From the NCBI GenBank assembly GCA_905221605.1, contig CAJNDS010001335.1, forward strand, positions 727,938-791,937: a stretch of DNA of 64,000 nt. The letters are read 5' to 3'. The stretch comes from Symbiodinium natans (taxonomy: Eukaryota > Sar > Dinophyceae > Suessiales > Symbiodiniaceae). This document shows, piece after piece, positions 11,866-23,565 of the stretch. A program made the translations under genes and the position numbers. Under the pieces are notes generated by a model, which saw only the letters and a program-made list of their open reading frames with translations, did no database searches and had not been told where the DNA came from. Position 1 is the first letter of the stretch. Every line of letters begins with the position of its first letter.

Positions 11866-13499
11866 TAAACCTCCAAGCAAGTCCTACAATCCCCTGTGAA
11901 GAAGAGCGTCGCTGCGATGGTCTCCCTGAGGGTAGCGAAGGTGCGCATGTCGCGGCGCCCGCGCCATGCGCGCTGGATGCTGCGCGCTGCCTCTGCTCAG
12001 GGCTGAGGGCTCGGGGTTCAGGGCGTAAGGCTTAGGGCTTAGGGTTGCTAGGGCTTAGGGGCTCAAGGCTTAGGGCTTAGGGCTTAGGGCCTAGGGCTTA
12101 GGGCTTAGGGCTTAGGGCTTAGGGCTTAGGGCTTAGGGCTTAGGGCTTAGGGCTTAGGGCTTAGGGCTTAGGGCTTAGGGCTTAGTGCAAGATGAGAATT
12201 TTTGGTGAAGGTTTGAGGGTTTGGGTTTAAAGGGTCTTGGGCTTGAGGAATTCAAGGTGTCAGGTCGGGCTCTCCGCGGGATCGGCTGGGACCCTTGGGG
12301 GCTTTTGGGAGGTTTGGGAACCCTAAGCCTTTGTACACTAAGCCCGTTCTTGCGTTCTGTAGAGCCCTAAACCCTGAACCCGCAACCCTACAGCGTACCC
12401 TAAACCCTAAACCCTAAACCCTAAACCCTAAACCCTAAACCGGGGCGCCTCAGCGAGTCGCTTGGCATACCGGACGAGGCCCTCCTGCGGGAGCAGAGAT
12501 GCTGCTCGTTGGGACCCAATTTCGGCTTTTGCGGGGTCGAGCTGCTTCCAGAACATGTGGATGACGATGCGAAAACTGTTGAAGTAAGCGCAATGCCATT
12601 CAGTAAATCAGAAAACCATGATGCTGATCATCACACAGATGATGAAGATGATGCTGAGACTGGTGATAACAATGACAAGGGAAGGGTTTGGGGCTTTAAG
12701 TTATAGGCCTAAACCCTAAACCCTAAACCCTAAACCCTAAACCCTAAACCCTCAAGGTTTGGGGTTTGGGGCTTGGGGCCTAGGGTTTCGGACCCGGCAG
12801 AAGGGAGCGTAAGCGTAGCCAGGGCTCCTGCTCCGTCGATCTCTGGCTCTCCTCCTGCTGGAACCTGGTGCTGGCCGGGTGGAATTGAGGGCTTTAGGGT
12901 TTAGGGGTTTAGGGTTTAGGGCTAGGGTTTAGGGTTTAGGGTTTGGGGTTAGGGTTTGGGGTGTAGGGCTAGGGTTTTGGGTTTAGGGTTCGCCCTCCTC
13001 CCATACATTGGTACAGGGGTTGAGGGGTTTAGGGCTTGGGGCTTTCAATGCCCCTCAACAGGTCCGCTTCTGCAAAATCCCCCCCCCCCACCTCCACTGC
13101 ACGCGCCGCGTGTAGCTCTGGTAGGCCTGCTGTATCTCGAAGGCTGCGACCTCTTCGGCAGAAACAGAAAAAGAGCGCACGTAACCCCAAAACCTAACCC
13201 CCCTAGATCCGCAACCTCATCAAAATTGGTTTTAAAAAAAAACACCTAAGCCCAAATACCCCCAAGGTGGGTGAAAAACCCAAGACTTAACAATCCCTAA
13301 GCCTACAGACACCCCAAGCATCTGTGAGACAAGGTACCTGGTCCCTTCATAGGCCCTTACATGAGAACCATGCAACTATTCTGAGAGAATCCTAAACCCG
13401 ACACCCCAAGGGGCCCGCCGCCTGGTAGATCTTCAGGGGCATGTAGTCCCGGACGCGTCGGGCGCGCCAAAGGTGAACCCGCGACCTGCTGATGAGGAA
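11866..13499 (-). CDS. IQ-motif (calmodulin-binding) protein segment, 5 phased exons
   Basis: Minus exons: 13499..13422 (donor GC), 13150..13092 (GT), 12864..12826 (GC), 12575..12449 (GC), and 11990 to about 11900. The first four total 303 nt and all junctions are in phase. Motifs: SRVHLWRARRVRDYM with MPLKIYQ; then FEIQQAYQSYTRRVQW, an IQ motif; then FQQEESQRSTEQ; then FRIVIHMFWKQLDP and GLVRYAKRLAE; then AARSIQRAWRGRRDMRTF, a near-consensus IQ motif (IQxxxRGxxxR). IQ motifs bind calmodulin or related EF-hand proteins. The last exon may run to a TAG near 11866 or splice at a GT near 11893. A plus-strand reading of 12442-12707 (IPDEALLREQ...) also exists but lacks phase support. The likely 5' part is the exon set at 14.0-19.9 kb. 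Confidence 0.72.
12001..12184. repeat. CTTAGGG variant array
   Basis: About 17 tandem CTTAGGG units at 12066-12184, preceded by degenerate copies. It sits just upstream (transcript sense) of the IQ exon starting at 11990. Confidence 0.9.
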
Positions 13500-14040
13500 C
13501 TGAACATGTTGGGTTTAGGGTTTAGGGTGTAGGGTGTAGGGTTTAGGGTTTAGGGTTTAGGGTTTAGGGTTTAGGGTTTAGGGTTTAGGGTTTAGGGTTT
13601 AGGGTTTAGGGTTTAGGGTTTAGGGTTTAGGGTTTGGCGTCTAGGGTTTAGGGTGTAGAGCCTCGGGCTTCGGCACAGAAACTTCAGCTTCCAGGACAGG
13701 CCAGGGGCTCAGGGTTCTGACCTCGGGATCAAGGTCCCGAAACCCTAAACCCTAAACCCCAAACCCTAAACCCAGTTGCTCAAAGTTGGGATTCCTGTGT
13801 AGGTGCCGTTCATCGTCATCGTCTTCCTTGATAAAAGGTCCGAGCCGTCAGCCCTAAGACGCAAATCCAGGAAGAGGTTCTAGGTTTTAGGGTGTAGGGT
13901 TTAGGGTTTAGGGTTTAGGGTTTCCATTAAGCAGCATCTCGAGCCCGAAGCCAAACCCCCCCCCCAAAAAAAAAAAAAAAATGAATGGCCCAAATGCGAA
14001 GCTTTCTATTTTGGGCTCAGGCCAAGCGTCCTCCACCATC

Positions 14041-14095
14041 CTTGCAGCACCGCCAGGCAGAAGGCCTTGAAGGTCTCGTAGACGGGTTTGGGCGC
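14041..14095 (-). CDS. Exon, probably of the IQ-motif gene
   Basis: It starts after CCCAG and reads APKPVYETFKAFCLAVLQ over 18 codons plus one base, with a GA donor (CAAG|GATGG). It lies on the same strand between IQ exons. Its link to the exon at 13499 is not resolved: the 13.8-kb island between them is open in two frames (SDLLSRKTMTMNG or FIKEDDDDERHLHR). Confidence 0.55.
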
Positions 14096-14607
14096 CTGGG
14101 TTTCAGGGACCCTAAACCCTAACCCTAAACCCTAAACCCTAAACCCCACATCCATGAAATGCCTGAAGCCGCGTTTTAGGGTTTTGGAGATTGGGGATTT
14201 AGGGCTTGGTTGCTAAGCGTGGGTATTCCCCCCCCCCTCCCCCCAGCCCCAATGCTGAATCGCCATCCCCCTACAACCGCAAAGCCCTAAACCCTAATAC
14301 CCAAATCCTAAACCCTAAAGCACCTAAACCTGAACCTGAAACCCAACCTCCAAACCCATGTAACTGATCTCCGCAGCCTTTCCAAGTCCACTAAGCTCGA
14401 ACACCAAGACCAGAATCCTGCAAAAACTGTTGGGTTTCGGGCTTGGGGGTTCAGGATTTAGGTTCTTGTCCTTCTTGTTTTGCATGTGCTTTCCTGTTTC
14501 GTTTTTTCGTTTTTTCTCTTTTTTTTTTTGGGGGGGGGGGGGGGTGGAACGTGCTTTTCTACACTCTCAGGAAGTTTTGGGGCCTATAAGGCCTGAGCTC
14601 TAAGCGC

Positions 14608-14697
14608 CACTAGCGCTGCCGCCACGCTGCCACAGCTGGATCTGTGGGGAGGACGACGAGCTGCCTCGCGGGTTGTTGCGGGTTCCCGGATAGCTCT
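14608..14697 (-). CDS. Exon-like GC-rich island
   Basis: Open on the minus strand in two frames: one reads PARQLVVLPTDPAVAAWRQR, the other SPQIQLWQRGGSASG. Frame and edges are undecided. It is unlike the flanking repeats in composition, so coding is the likely reason it is kept. Confidence 0.35.
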
Positions 14698-15792
14698 GAT
14701 TCGGGTCTAGGGGTTTGGGGTTTGGGGTTTAGGGTTTAGGGTTTAGGGTCTAGGCCTTCTAGGGGTTGTAGGGTGGAAAGGTCTTCGAAGGTTTAGGCTT
14801 GCAAGTTCACAAACATTCAAGCCCAACAGCCCAAACGTCCTGTGCAAAAACAACACTGGGCCCCCAGTTTTCCACCCCAATCCCTACACTAACCCCTCAA
14901 TCCGACACCTTGTTCCCAAACTCCTAAATCCACTAAACCACTCCTAGACTCAAGGACCCGAACCCCCACAACCCCAAAACCCCCAAAATCCCCAAAACTC
15001 CCCCAAACTCCCCAACACTCCCCAAAACTCCCCAAAACTCCCCAAAACTCCCCAAAACTCCCAAAACCCCAAAACCTCCAAAACCTCCAAAACCTCCAAA
15101 ACCCCAAAACCCCAAAACCCAAAACCCCGAAACCCCAAAACCCTGCGGCGCCGCAGGTGCTCGAGGTGACGTCGGCGGAGCCTCGGGACGGGTCCAGGCT
15201 CCACTGCTCTTGGAATTCGTTTTGGTTTTGTGGTTTAGGGTTTAGGGTGTAGGGTTTGTCGTTTAGGGTTTGGGGTTTGGGGTTTAGGATGTAGGGTGTG
15301 GGGTGTGGGGTGTAGGGCTTGGGGCGTCGGCCTGTATGGCGTAAGGTTTGAATAGGGCTGCCTATTGCGGGAAACTGCTCCTGCCAGGAGAAACATCCGC
15401 TGAAACCTAACCCACGAGAACCCTAAACCCCAAACCCCAAACCCCAAACCCTAAATCCTAAACCCTAAACCCGAAAACAAAGAAACCGGTAGGAGTCCAA
15501 GTGGCACGGCTGCAGCATGCCCCGGACTCCTGGAACAGGCTGGCAAGGCTTGAAAGGTCGGGTCTTAGGGTTTGGGGGTTAGGGTCTAGGGTTTAGGGTC
15601 TGAGGTTTGGGGCTTGGGTTTTAGGGTTTGGGGTTTAGGGCCTAGGTTTTAGGGTTTGGGGTTTAGGGCTTGGGTTTTAGGGTTTGGGGTTTAGGGTTCA
15701 GGGTTGTACGATCATCCCAGGACTTCTGGTTACCATTTTTTGGAACACGTGGAACCTAGAGGAACTGTCAGATACTCTTACGCAAGCTGCTT

Positions 15793-15909
15793 ACTTACTG
15801 TTGCTTAGTAGGGAATGAGGGAATGAGGTACCCTAGATCGCCCTGTATATATCCTTTAAGGGACTCGATAGGGCCCTACTTCCCTCCTCCCTGCTAACCA
15901 ACAGTAAGT
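15793..15909. mobile_element. 117-bp fold-back element
   Basis: Terminal ACTTACTGTTG and CAACAGTAAGT frame arms of about 30 bp rich in GGGAAT/TTCCCT. No open frame; MITE-like. Confidence 0.8.
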
Positions 15910-16149
15910 TCTCTGATCCAAAAACAGCTCAGCTATGGCGAACCTAAGTCAATTCATGCCAGCCCCAAAAAAGCCCTCCACCCGATGTGTAAGTCCTAAA
16001 TCCCTTCCTCAACCCTAAAACTTCACAACCTCCCCTCAATCCAAAAACCCTAGACCCTGAACCCTAAACCCCAAACCCCAAACCCTAAACCCCAAACCCT
16101 AAACCCTAAACCCTAAACCCTAACCTCCCCCTCCCTTTTCCAAAAACAA

Positions 16150-16197
16150 GGCACCTCAGGCGCTTGTCCGGCGCAGACCCGGGGGGCTGCAGCTCCT
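16150..16197 (-). CDS. Short exon-like island
   Basis: Minus reading KELQPPGSAPDKRL is open, with an AG just upstream and AGGTGCC downstream as a possible GT donor. It is flanked by CCCTAAA-type sequence on the left and TTTGGGG-type on the right. Confidence 0.4.
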
Positions 16198-16922
16198 TGG
16201 GGTTTGAGGCTTGGGGGCTTGAGAGTTCAGGTTTGGGGTTTGGGTTTAGGGTTTAGGGCTTGGTGTTTGGGGGTTAGGGTTTGGGTTTAGGGTTCAGGGT
16301 TTGGGGTTTAGTTAGGGTTTAGGGTGTAGGGTTTGGGTTTAGGGTTTAGGGTTTGGGGTTTGGGGTTTAGGGTTTAGGGCTTGGGGATTGGGGCTTGGGG
16401 CTTTGGGGCTTTGGAAGTTCGGAGGCTAGGGAGTGGGGTTTGGGGTCTAGGTCTTAAGGTCTAGGACCCTAAGCCCCAAACCCAACGGGTTGAGAGTTCC
16501 GGGAGCCTTGAAAGCCTTGTTGCTGAAGAAGAGCTTCTCACTAAACCCTAAACCCTAAACCCTAAACCCTAAACCCTAAACCCTAAACCCAGGGCCGGTC
16601 AAGGGGCGTTACAGGTTTTCAAGGGCGACTGAAGGTCTGACATTCCTTCGAGGATTTGTGCAGCTGAAGGCTTCGAACTCAAGAGCCGGTTTAGGGTTTA
16701 GGGTTTAGGGTTTAGGGTTTAGGGTTTAGGGTTTAGGGTTTAGGGTTTAGGGTTTAGGGTTTAGGGTTTAGGGTTTAGGGTTGTGTTAACTTGGTGGCTC
16801 CTGCAGGGGACGCAAGAATGTTTGGGAAGGTAAGGCTGTTGGAGATTTTTGGAAGGTATTTCAAGGATGTTGCTGGTGCACCCAAAACCCTAACCCGAAG
16901 ACCCCCATTAGTCACCGGTCAC

Positions 16923-16966
16923 CGCGCTCCTCGACGCTTGGCGGCGCCGGAATGCCTCGCGCTGGA
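16923..16966 (-). CDS. IQ-motif exon
   Basis: It starts after CCGAG, contributes two bases and then 14 codons reading QREAFRRRQASRSA, and ends at GCG|GTGACC. The spacing fits an IQ motif whose first residue is completed by the previous exon. The plus-strand open frame over the same bases is a shadow. Confidence 0.55.
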
Positions 16967-17502
16967 CTCGGTGGTTTAAGGTGCCTTGAGGATTCAGGGT
17001 TTAGGGTTTAGGGTTTAGGGGTTAGGGTTTAGGGTTCAGGGTTCAGGGTTCAGGGTTTAGGGTGTCGGGTTTAGGATTTCGGGGCAGCACTTCGGACGTG
17101 TGTGCGGGCTCAGACGCGCCTGCTACGCGAGAACCGCTTGGCCGTTTTTAAGCTCAGGCCCTCATCCCCAAACCCTCACCCCGCAGCTTGAACAAAACGA
17201 CTCTTTCTAAGGACCCCCTTCGTATCCTAAGCTCTCAATCTCCAGCTCAAGAAGAGACCACGAAACCGAACCACGGCACAAAAGCCACCCCAACCAACCT
17301 CCAAAGAACTTTGGTCTTCATCCACTTTCTCATCTTTTAGGGAGGATTCAGGGTTGAGGGTCTGTAGGGCTTAGGCTATAAACCCTAAACCCTAAACCCT
17401 AAACCCTAAACCCTAAACCCTAAACCCTAAACCCTAAACCCTAAACCCCCCCTGAGTTCAGGGGCTTAAGGGTTTTAAGTTCCCCGAATCCCGCCACCGC
17501 AC

Positions 17503-17548
17503 CTTCCGGGTCGTACACAGAGGCGGCGGGCTGCGCAAAGCGCAGCCA
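17503..17548 (-). CDS. Exon with GT donor, probable IQ gene
   Basis: Minus reading SWLRFAQPAASVYDPEG ends at GAAG|GTGCGG. Part of its 5' flank (CTCCTCGGCAAGGCACCC on plus) is repeated at 17748-17767 beyond a heptamer array, which suggests a local duplication. Confidence 0.5.
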
Positions 17549-18380
17549 GCTCCTCGGCAAGGCACCCGGAGACTAGGGTTTAGGGTTTAGGGTTTGGGGT
17601 TTAGGGTTTAGGGTTTAGGGTTTAGGGTTTAGGGTTTAGGGTTTAGGGTTTAGGGTTTAGGGTTTAGGGTTTAGGGTTTGGGGTTTGGGGTTTGGGGTTT
17701 GGGGCTTAGGGTTGGGGGGTTTAGGGTTTAGGGTTTAGGGTTTAGGGCTCCTCGGCAAGGCACCCCCACCCCAGACGCCAAGGTCGAAGGGTTTCGGGTT
17801 TGGGGTCCTTACTTAGGGTTTAGAGTTTAGGGTCCTTAGGGTTTAGGGTTTGGGGTCCTTAGGGTTTAGGGTTTAGGGTTCTAAGTTTAGGGTTCAGGGA
17901 TGTTCAGGGTTTAGGGTTCTGAGGATTCTTAGGGTACTGAGGGTTCTAAGGGCTCTTAGGGTTCTTAGGGTTCTTTAGTCTGAGGGTTCTTAGGGTTCTT
18001 AGGGTTCTGAGGGTTCTGAGGGTTCTGAGAGTTCTTCCGAGGGTTGTGAGGGTTCTTAGGGTTCTCAGGGTTCAGGGGTTCAGGTTCGAGAATGCAATGT
18101 CCAGCCCACAGCTCTGCCACTCCCTTGCTGAAGCGATTGGGAGCTCAGGTTTGCACTCTGGGACACTTAACGAAGGTTGTAGCGTTGGGTTTTGCGAAAC
18201 CTTTTTGAAGATCCTTAAGGTAGTACAAGGGCCATATTAGAAGCACATTAAGGGGAACCTTCAGGGGTACAACCTTAGGGATGCGAGTCTTAATCCCTTG
18301 ATTCACTTGGCTTGTGGAACTACCGGGGCCTAAGATGCAATGAAACTGCAAAAAGCAGGCTCCTGTCTGGTCCAGTTGAA

Positions 18381-18482
18381 CTAAATCTTGGTAGCCCAGT
18401 CTCCCTCTTAGCATAAGGGGGACCCTTTCTGGTGGTGGCTCCTGTTATAAAGGAATCTAGGACCCAAAAAAGGCTACCAAGA
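18381..18482. mobile_element. Fold-back element with CTTGGTAGCC termini
   Basis: TCTTGGTAGCCCAG at the left and GGCTACCAAGAAATG at the right are inverted. The same terminus bounds a larger unit at about 35287-35505 that encloses a heptamer run. Confidence 0.65.
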
Positions 18483-18607
18483 AATGCTACCCTAAACCGG
18501 CCCTAAACCACTGATGAGCCCAGATGGTGGTTCCAGCATGTCGTGGCGGGCGAGCTACGAGGTGAATGCAATGAACATGCTCACTTCACTCACTCACACA
18601 TGGGGGT

Positions 18608-18712
18608 TTACGAAAATAGGGGGTCCCAAAATAGACCCCAAATAGTAGGATTCCCTTATCATAAGGACCCCAACAAGGTACCCCTATTTTCCATAATTCT
18701 ACCATAATGGGT
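18608..18712. mobile_element. Fold-back element family D
   Basis: GAAAATAGGGGGTCCC near the left pairs with CCCCTATTTTCC near the right. A related copy in opposite orientation lies at about 47965-48060, and a weaker one at 920-1020. Confidence 0.65.
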
Positions 18713-19165
18713 TCTTCAGAGAGCTGTTGCATGCGATTCCAAGGGTGTGAGCGCAGCTAAGTAAAATAATAAGGGAAAGGATGGAACTAGCCCGAAGAAT
18801 AGAATGATAACGGTCTAGCTCCTGATGTTGAATTCTCTCAAAATTTTGTAATTTTAACACTATGAATAGGGTTAATGCTATTAATACCATTAATACTGCT
18901 ACTATACTAATAATTTATACTATAAATACTACTATTATTATTATGATTATTAATATTAACACATGTTTAATATTGAAAAGAGAAATAAAGCGTTGCCCCG
19001 ACCAGGCGTTACCAGGGTCCTCAAAGAGGGAGCCAAGACCAACCACATGATGGGAAAGGATTGTTGGGTTTAGGGCTTAAGGGCTTTGGGCTTTGGGCTT
19101 AGGGTTTAGCGTTTAGGGTTTAGGGTTTAGGGTTTGAGCCACAAAATACAACCAGCCCCCCATAC

Positions 19166-19260
19166 CTATGACCCGTCGTTGGCCAAAGGTGCTGGCGCCA
19201 AGCACGCTGCACCCGGCGAGCAGCCAGATGCAGGGCAATGATCGGCAGAAGCCAGGGCCT
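19166..19260 (-). CDS. IQ-motif exon with GT donor
   Basis: It starts after CCCCCAAG, runs 31 codons plus two bases and ends at CATAG|GTATGG. It reads PWLLPIIALHLAARRVQR followed by AWRQHLWPTTG; ARRVQRAWRQHL is an IQ-type calmodulin-binding helix. Strong donor and clear motif. Confidence 0.65.
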
Positions 19261-19468
19261 CTTGGGGGTTGCAGGCTGAGGGTTTAGGGTTCACGGTTTA
19301 GGGTTTAGGGTTTAGGGTTTAGGGTTTAGGGTTTAGGGTGTAGGGTGTAGGGTTTAGGGTGCAGGGTTTCGGGTTTTAGGTTTGAGGTTTTGATGCCAGG
19401 CCCCCGTTCCGCAGCCTTGGGGGGCAGCGCTACACCCGTAAAGATGGATTCCTGCATCCTCGACCTCT

Positions 19469-19570
19469 ACTTGGAGGTTCATGGTACTGACTAACCAGTT
19501 ATGCATTGTACCTATAGCCCACTGATAAAGCCCCTTAAGTGCCCTAGTAGGGTTGATAAGTCTGCGTACC
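19469..19570. mobile_element. Family A fold-back, truncated copy
   Basis: The left terminus ACTTGGAGGTTCATGGTACT is intact and the centre is recognisable; the right arm is lost. A very diverged copy is at about 138-239 and an isolated right end at 25596-25613. Confidence 0.7.
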
Positions 19571-19783
19571 CTACGACGCTGAACCAGGTCCTAAACCGGC
19601 TTTTCGAACCCACCTGCCTGTTTAGACAACGCGAAGCCCGCCCTGAATTCCAAAATCCTGTCCTAAACGCTAAGGCCCATGTGCAAGCCTCAACCCCACT
19701 TTTTGCACCTGCCAAAACCCTAAACCCTGCACTCTACACCCGACACCCTAAACCCTAAACCCTAAACCCTAAACCCTCGAAGC

Positions 19784-19857
19784 CTCTGGACCAGCCGCCG
19801 TTCCCAGCGGCGAGGCTTCGCCGCCAGGAAGAGCTCCAAACGCTCGGAGAATGCCAT
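19784..19857 (-). CDS. Possible first exon of an IQ-motif gene
   Basis: An ATG at 19857 opens MAFSERLELFLAAKPRRW then ERRLVQ, ending near CAGAG|GC. Basic and aromatic residues resemble the neighbouring IQ exons. It could instead be an internal exon starting after CTCAAAG. Flanks are CCCTAAA on the left and TTTAGGG on the right. Confidence 0.5.
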
Positions 19858-20814
19858 GGCTTTGAGGGTTTTTGGCCTTTAGGGTTTAGGGTTTAGGGTT
19901 TAGGGTTTAGGGTTGAGGGTTTAGGGTTGAGGGTTTAGGGTTTAGGGTTTAGGGTTTAGGGTTTAGGGTTTAGGGTTTAGGGTTTAGGGTTTAGGGTTTA
20001 GGGTTTAGGGTTTAGGGTTTAGGGTTTAGGGTTTAGGGTTTAGGGTTTAGGGTTTAGGGCTTCGGGTTTAGGGCATAGGGCTCAGGGACATCATGACACG
20101 CAGCTTTTTGGACCGCGGTTGGGGTGGCACAGGGGGGTTTAGAAGGCTCAAGGGCTTCCCTAAACCCTAAACCCTAAACCCCAAACCCCAAACCCCAAAC
20201 CCCAAACCCCAAACCCTAAACCCTGAACCTGGGGATCCCCCCCCCTTCTACTAGCAGTCCTTAAGAGGGACCCTAGAATCCCTAAAAAAGGACTGTAAGA
20301 AAAAAAAAAAAAAAAAAAAACATCCCAGCCAGCCCGAAACTCAAAGGAGCTAAGTTCTTTTGCGGGGGGGTGGGGGCTTTCAAGTTCAAGGCTCAGTGCT
20401 TCGAGGTCCTTTGGGCAGCTGCATGGTGATGTCGTGCTACCCTAAACCCTAAACCCTAAACCCTAAACCCTAAATCCTAAACCGCTTTCCCAGGATAGGG
20501 CGGGGGTCTAAATCTGCAGACTGCACACTTCGACCAGCTCCGCACTTCGGGGTGTGCCCCGAAGCCACTTTGGGGCGTAGGCTTCAGGCTTTCTGTTTAG
20601 GGTTGCTTTCGGGATCTCCCTCTCAATGACCCCTCCCCGAACTAGGTACCTTGTCTGACACGATGTATAGAATGCTTGTCGGAGCCCTGAAATACTCCCC
20701 GACATTGAAGGAGCGAAGTAACCCCAAGCCCTACGACCTACGCCTTCGACTCGAAACCTAAACCCTAAACCCTCAACCCTAAACCTTGCACCGTAATATA
20801 AGAGGGAGGATTGA

Positions 20815-20884
20815 TTTGCTCCACCCGTTGCCCCAGCGACACATGGCCTCGCCACTCGGAACCTCGATCGGTGAGCATGCCCGT
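20815..20884 (-). CDS. Exon-like island
   Basis: Minus reading GMLTDRGSEWRGHVSLGQRV then EQINPP is open across the island. A plus reading with a GTGAGC donor (ATHGLATRNLDR) is the alternative. Confidence 0.4.
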
Positions 20885-20944
20885 GGTAGGGTTTAGGGTT
20901 TACGGTTTAGGGCTTAGGGTTTGGGGTTTAGGGTTTAGGGTTTC

Positions 20945-21540
20945 GGGCAAAAGGTACTTAAATACGAACTAAATACAAATTATACACTGCGCCGCGTTCC
21001 AGCACAGTTGCATTTCACGAACAACCACCTAAAAATCGGAACCCACATATAATTCATGCGGTGAACTTATAATTATATTATTATATGCGCGTATTGTTCA
21101 CTTCACTTTTAGTATATTATTATTCCCCCGGGCAATATTAAGGACAAGTGAACGCCCGGGATGTACGAAATAAGAACAGAAAAAGATGTGAGTGAAAAAG
21201 CCCCATGAAAAGATATCTAAATTAGGGCTTTTTCTCGCTTCGTTCACCGTTTCACTGTTTTTAATGCATTTCACGCGCTCTCTTCGCTTCGCTTGTAAAT
21301 GCAATAAAAACGTTCACGTGTTCACTTCGTATTATTATTCATACGTTCATACACTATTATTATATTAGTACGTACACGCGGGCATAAAATATAATAAATA
21401 CAATGAGCCCGCGGTAATAATAATAATAATATGAACGGCCCGTATTCTATTCTTATTGGGCCGTTATAATAATAGTATTTTGTTTCACTTTTAAAAAAAG
21501 ATCACGTCAAACAACAGAGAGCTGTTTTTAACTCTGGGCC
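20945..21540. other. AT-rich island with GC-rich palindrome pairs
   Basis: Composition shifts sharply to AT-rich, with ATT/ATA runs and GC-rich inverted pairs: CCCGGGC/GCCCGGG (21127, 21154), GCGGGC/GCCCGC (21378, 21407), AACGGCCC/GGGCCGTT (21434, 21458). CGCTTCG-type short repeats are also present. No heptamers and no convincing coding frame. It resembles organelle intergenic DNA. Confidence 0.6.
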
Positions 21541-22372
21541 TGTTGCTAACTGCTCCAAGAGCTCTGAAGAAATACTGAAAACATGGCTGCTACAGCCCGT
21601 CAGGCCTAAACCCAACCCCAAAGCAAACACCCACAAGCTCCAACACACAAATCGAGCCCTGGAGCCCTCTCGAGCAGAATCTTTATGTGTGAGGGATGGT
21701 CCTTAAGGGGACGGAGGGGAGGGCGGAGGTACCATATACATGTCTGGTCACCAGCCGCCCCCCCCCCCCCCCCCAGCCGACCATACTTTACACATATATC
21801 TCTTTTTTTGTATCATAGAAACAAGTTTACGGTGGTTTGTAACGTTTACATGAACAGTATAAACTCGATGAGCGCATACCGCACGTATTACTTTTGCTTC
21901 TAAGTTCCCAACTGGATCCGGCTTGTCAGATCATATCATACTATTGAGGAAACAACGCACTTTGCGTATTTAGTGAAGGCTTTACATTCTCATGCTTGTG
22001 ACTCGATCTTGGAGTGACGTTGTCCAACTGCACTGAAGAACTTTTCCTACCACGTCCACTGCTACCAGCGTATGACTCTATCACAGTAGCGGGAAATACT
22101 TCCCAGTTGCTACAGAGCACTTGAAAAGTCCTGGCGGGCCATGGATGTACTCGCAACAGGGATGCACTGGTCACACGGTTTGGAATTTAGGGTTTAGGGT
22201 TTAGGGTTTAGGGTTTAGGGTTTAGGGTTTAGGGTTTAGGGTTTAGGGTCTAGGGTCTAGGGTCTAGGGTCTAGGGTTTAGGGTCTAGGGTCTAGGGTTT
22301 TAGGGCCGCCTCGGGACCTGCCTTGAACTTTCGGTCCCAGAAGGGCCGGACCTTGCTTTGTTTGTGACTTAG

Positions 22373-22475
22373 CTTTGGAGTAGACCCTGGAAAAAAAGTA
22401 TATACTTTCTGGGTAATAAGTAGCAATAATAGGAACCCAGAACAAAAAAAAGTATTAAAGTATAGTACTCCAAAG
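22373..22475. mobile_element. 103-bp fold-back element
   Basis: CTTTGGAGTA at the left and TACTCCAAAG at the right start arms of about 40 bp; AACCCAGAAC pairs with the inner arm. No coding capacity. Confidence 0.75.
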
Positions 22476-23211
22476 CCCAGGTGATGAAGGAATAGTGAGC
22501 AACTGAAGCGTAAAGGGTGAATGAAGACCCTCTAGTTTCGTAATGTTATGGGGTTCTTTCGGCAGGTGGGCTTTTTGTCTAAGTCTAGGCTCTGCAGGGT
22601 TTACTAGAACTGCTCGATCCAGACCTGCTGAACACTAAACCCTCAACCCTTAAACCCTAAACCCTAAAGCCTAAGCCCTAAACCCTAAACCCTAAACCCT
22701 AAACCCTACACCCTAAACCCTACACCCTAAACCCTAAACCCTAAACCCCAAACCCCTAAACTCCACTCCCCTAACTCAGAGCCGTGCGGGCCGTGTCCAG
22801 GCCGCCTGCGGACGGCTGAGAACCTCTGGAGCGTCCTCGCAACTCCTAACCCTAAACCCCAAACCCTACGCTCTCGGGTTTAGGGGTTTAGGGTTTAGGG
22901 TTTAGGGTTTAGGGTTTGGGGTTTGGGGTTTGGGGTTTAGGGTTTGGGGTTAGGGGTCAGGGGTTTGGGGTGTAGCCCAACCTCCAGCTCCAAAGGACTG
23001 TAAGGGCTTCGGGATGAGGCTTTAGGGTTTATGGGGTTTAGGGTTTGGGCTTTGAATGGCCTCACTGGCGTTTAGGGTCAAGGGCTTGCATCGAAAGCTG
23101 CGTGTGGAAACACGTTTGGGTGAGAATGTCAGGTGAGCCTAGCTCCCTCAAAACCCCAAACCCTAAACCCTAAACCCTAAGCCCTGCACCCTAAACCCTA
23201 AACCCCTCCAC

Positions 23212-23271
23212 CAGTCCGGGCTGTAGGGCGGAGACATCGGCCTCGGCCAAAGAGAAAGGGACCAAGAGCCA
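23212..23271 (-). CDS. Exon-like island
   Basis: Minus reading LVPFSLAEADVSALQPGLVE is open and bounded by heptamer sequence on both sides. Product unknown. Confidence 0.4.
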
Positions 23272-23439
23272 CGAGGGAACCCCGTGGGAACCTAATTCTC
23301 CTAAACCCTGAACCCTCAACCCTGGGCCCTTGGGGGGGGATGTGAGGCCCGAGCAAGCTTATATTCTTTCTGTGGAGTATATGATAAGTTACAGGGCCCA
23401 TCCAAAACCGGATCTCTTGAGCGGAAGATTCTTTCGGCT

Positions 23440-23565
23440 TCGACTCGAGCCCTTGTATACACCATACATACTAAGGGCCCATACTTCACATCCTATATAC
23501 ACTATACATACTAAGGGCCCTTATATACACTATACATAGTAAGGGCCCATACTTCGTATCCCTAT
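23440..23565. repeat. Tandem repeat with TATACACTATACATACTAAG
   Basis: Three to four copies of a 27-45 bp unit combining TATACACTATACATA and AAGGGCCCATACTT. The AAGGGCCCATACTT motif also occurs near 45528. No gene seen between 23.3 and 23.7 kb. Confidence 0.8.

Noticed and set aside
12509-12706. Plus-strand acidic protein (DHHTDDEDDAETGDNND)
   Set aside because: The minus strand carries a phased exon (FRIVIHMFWKQLDP) joined to IQ exons; the acidic plus stretch lies outside it and has no partner exon.
16791-16979. Plus-strand 62-codon frame
   Set aside because: Overlaps the minus IQ exon 16923-16966, which has phase, donor and motif support.
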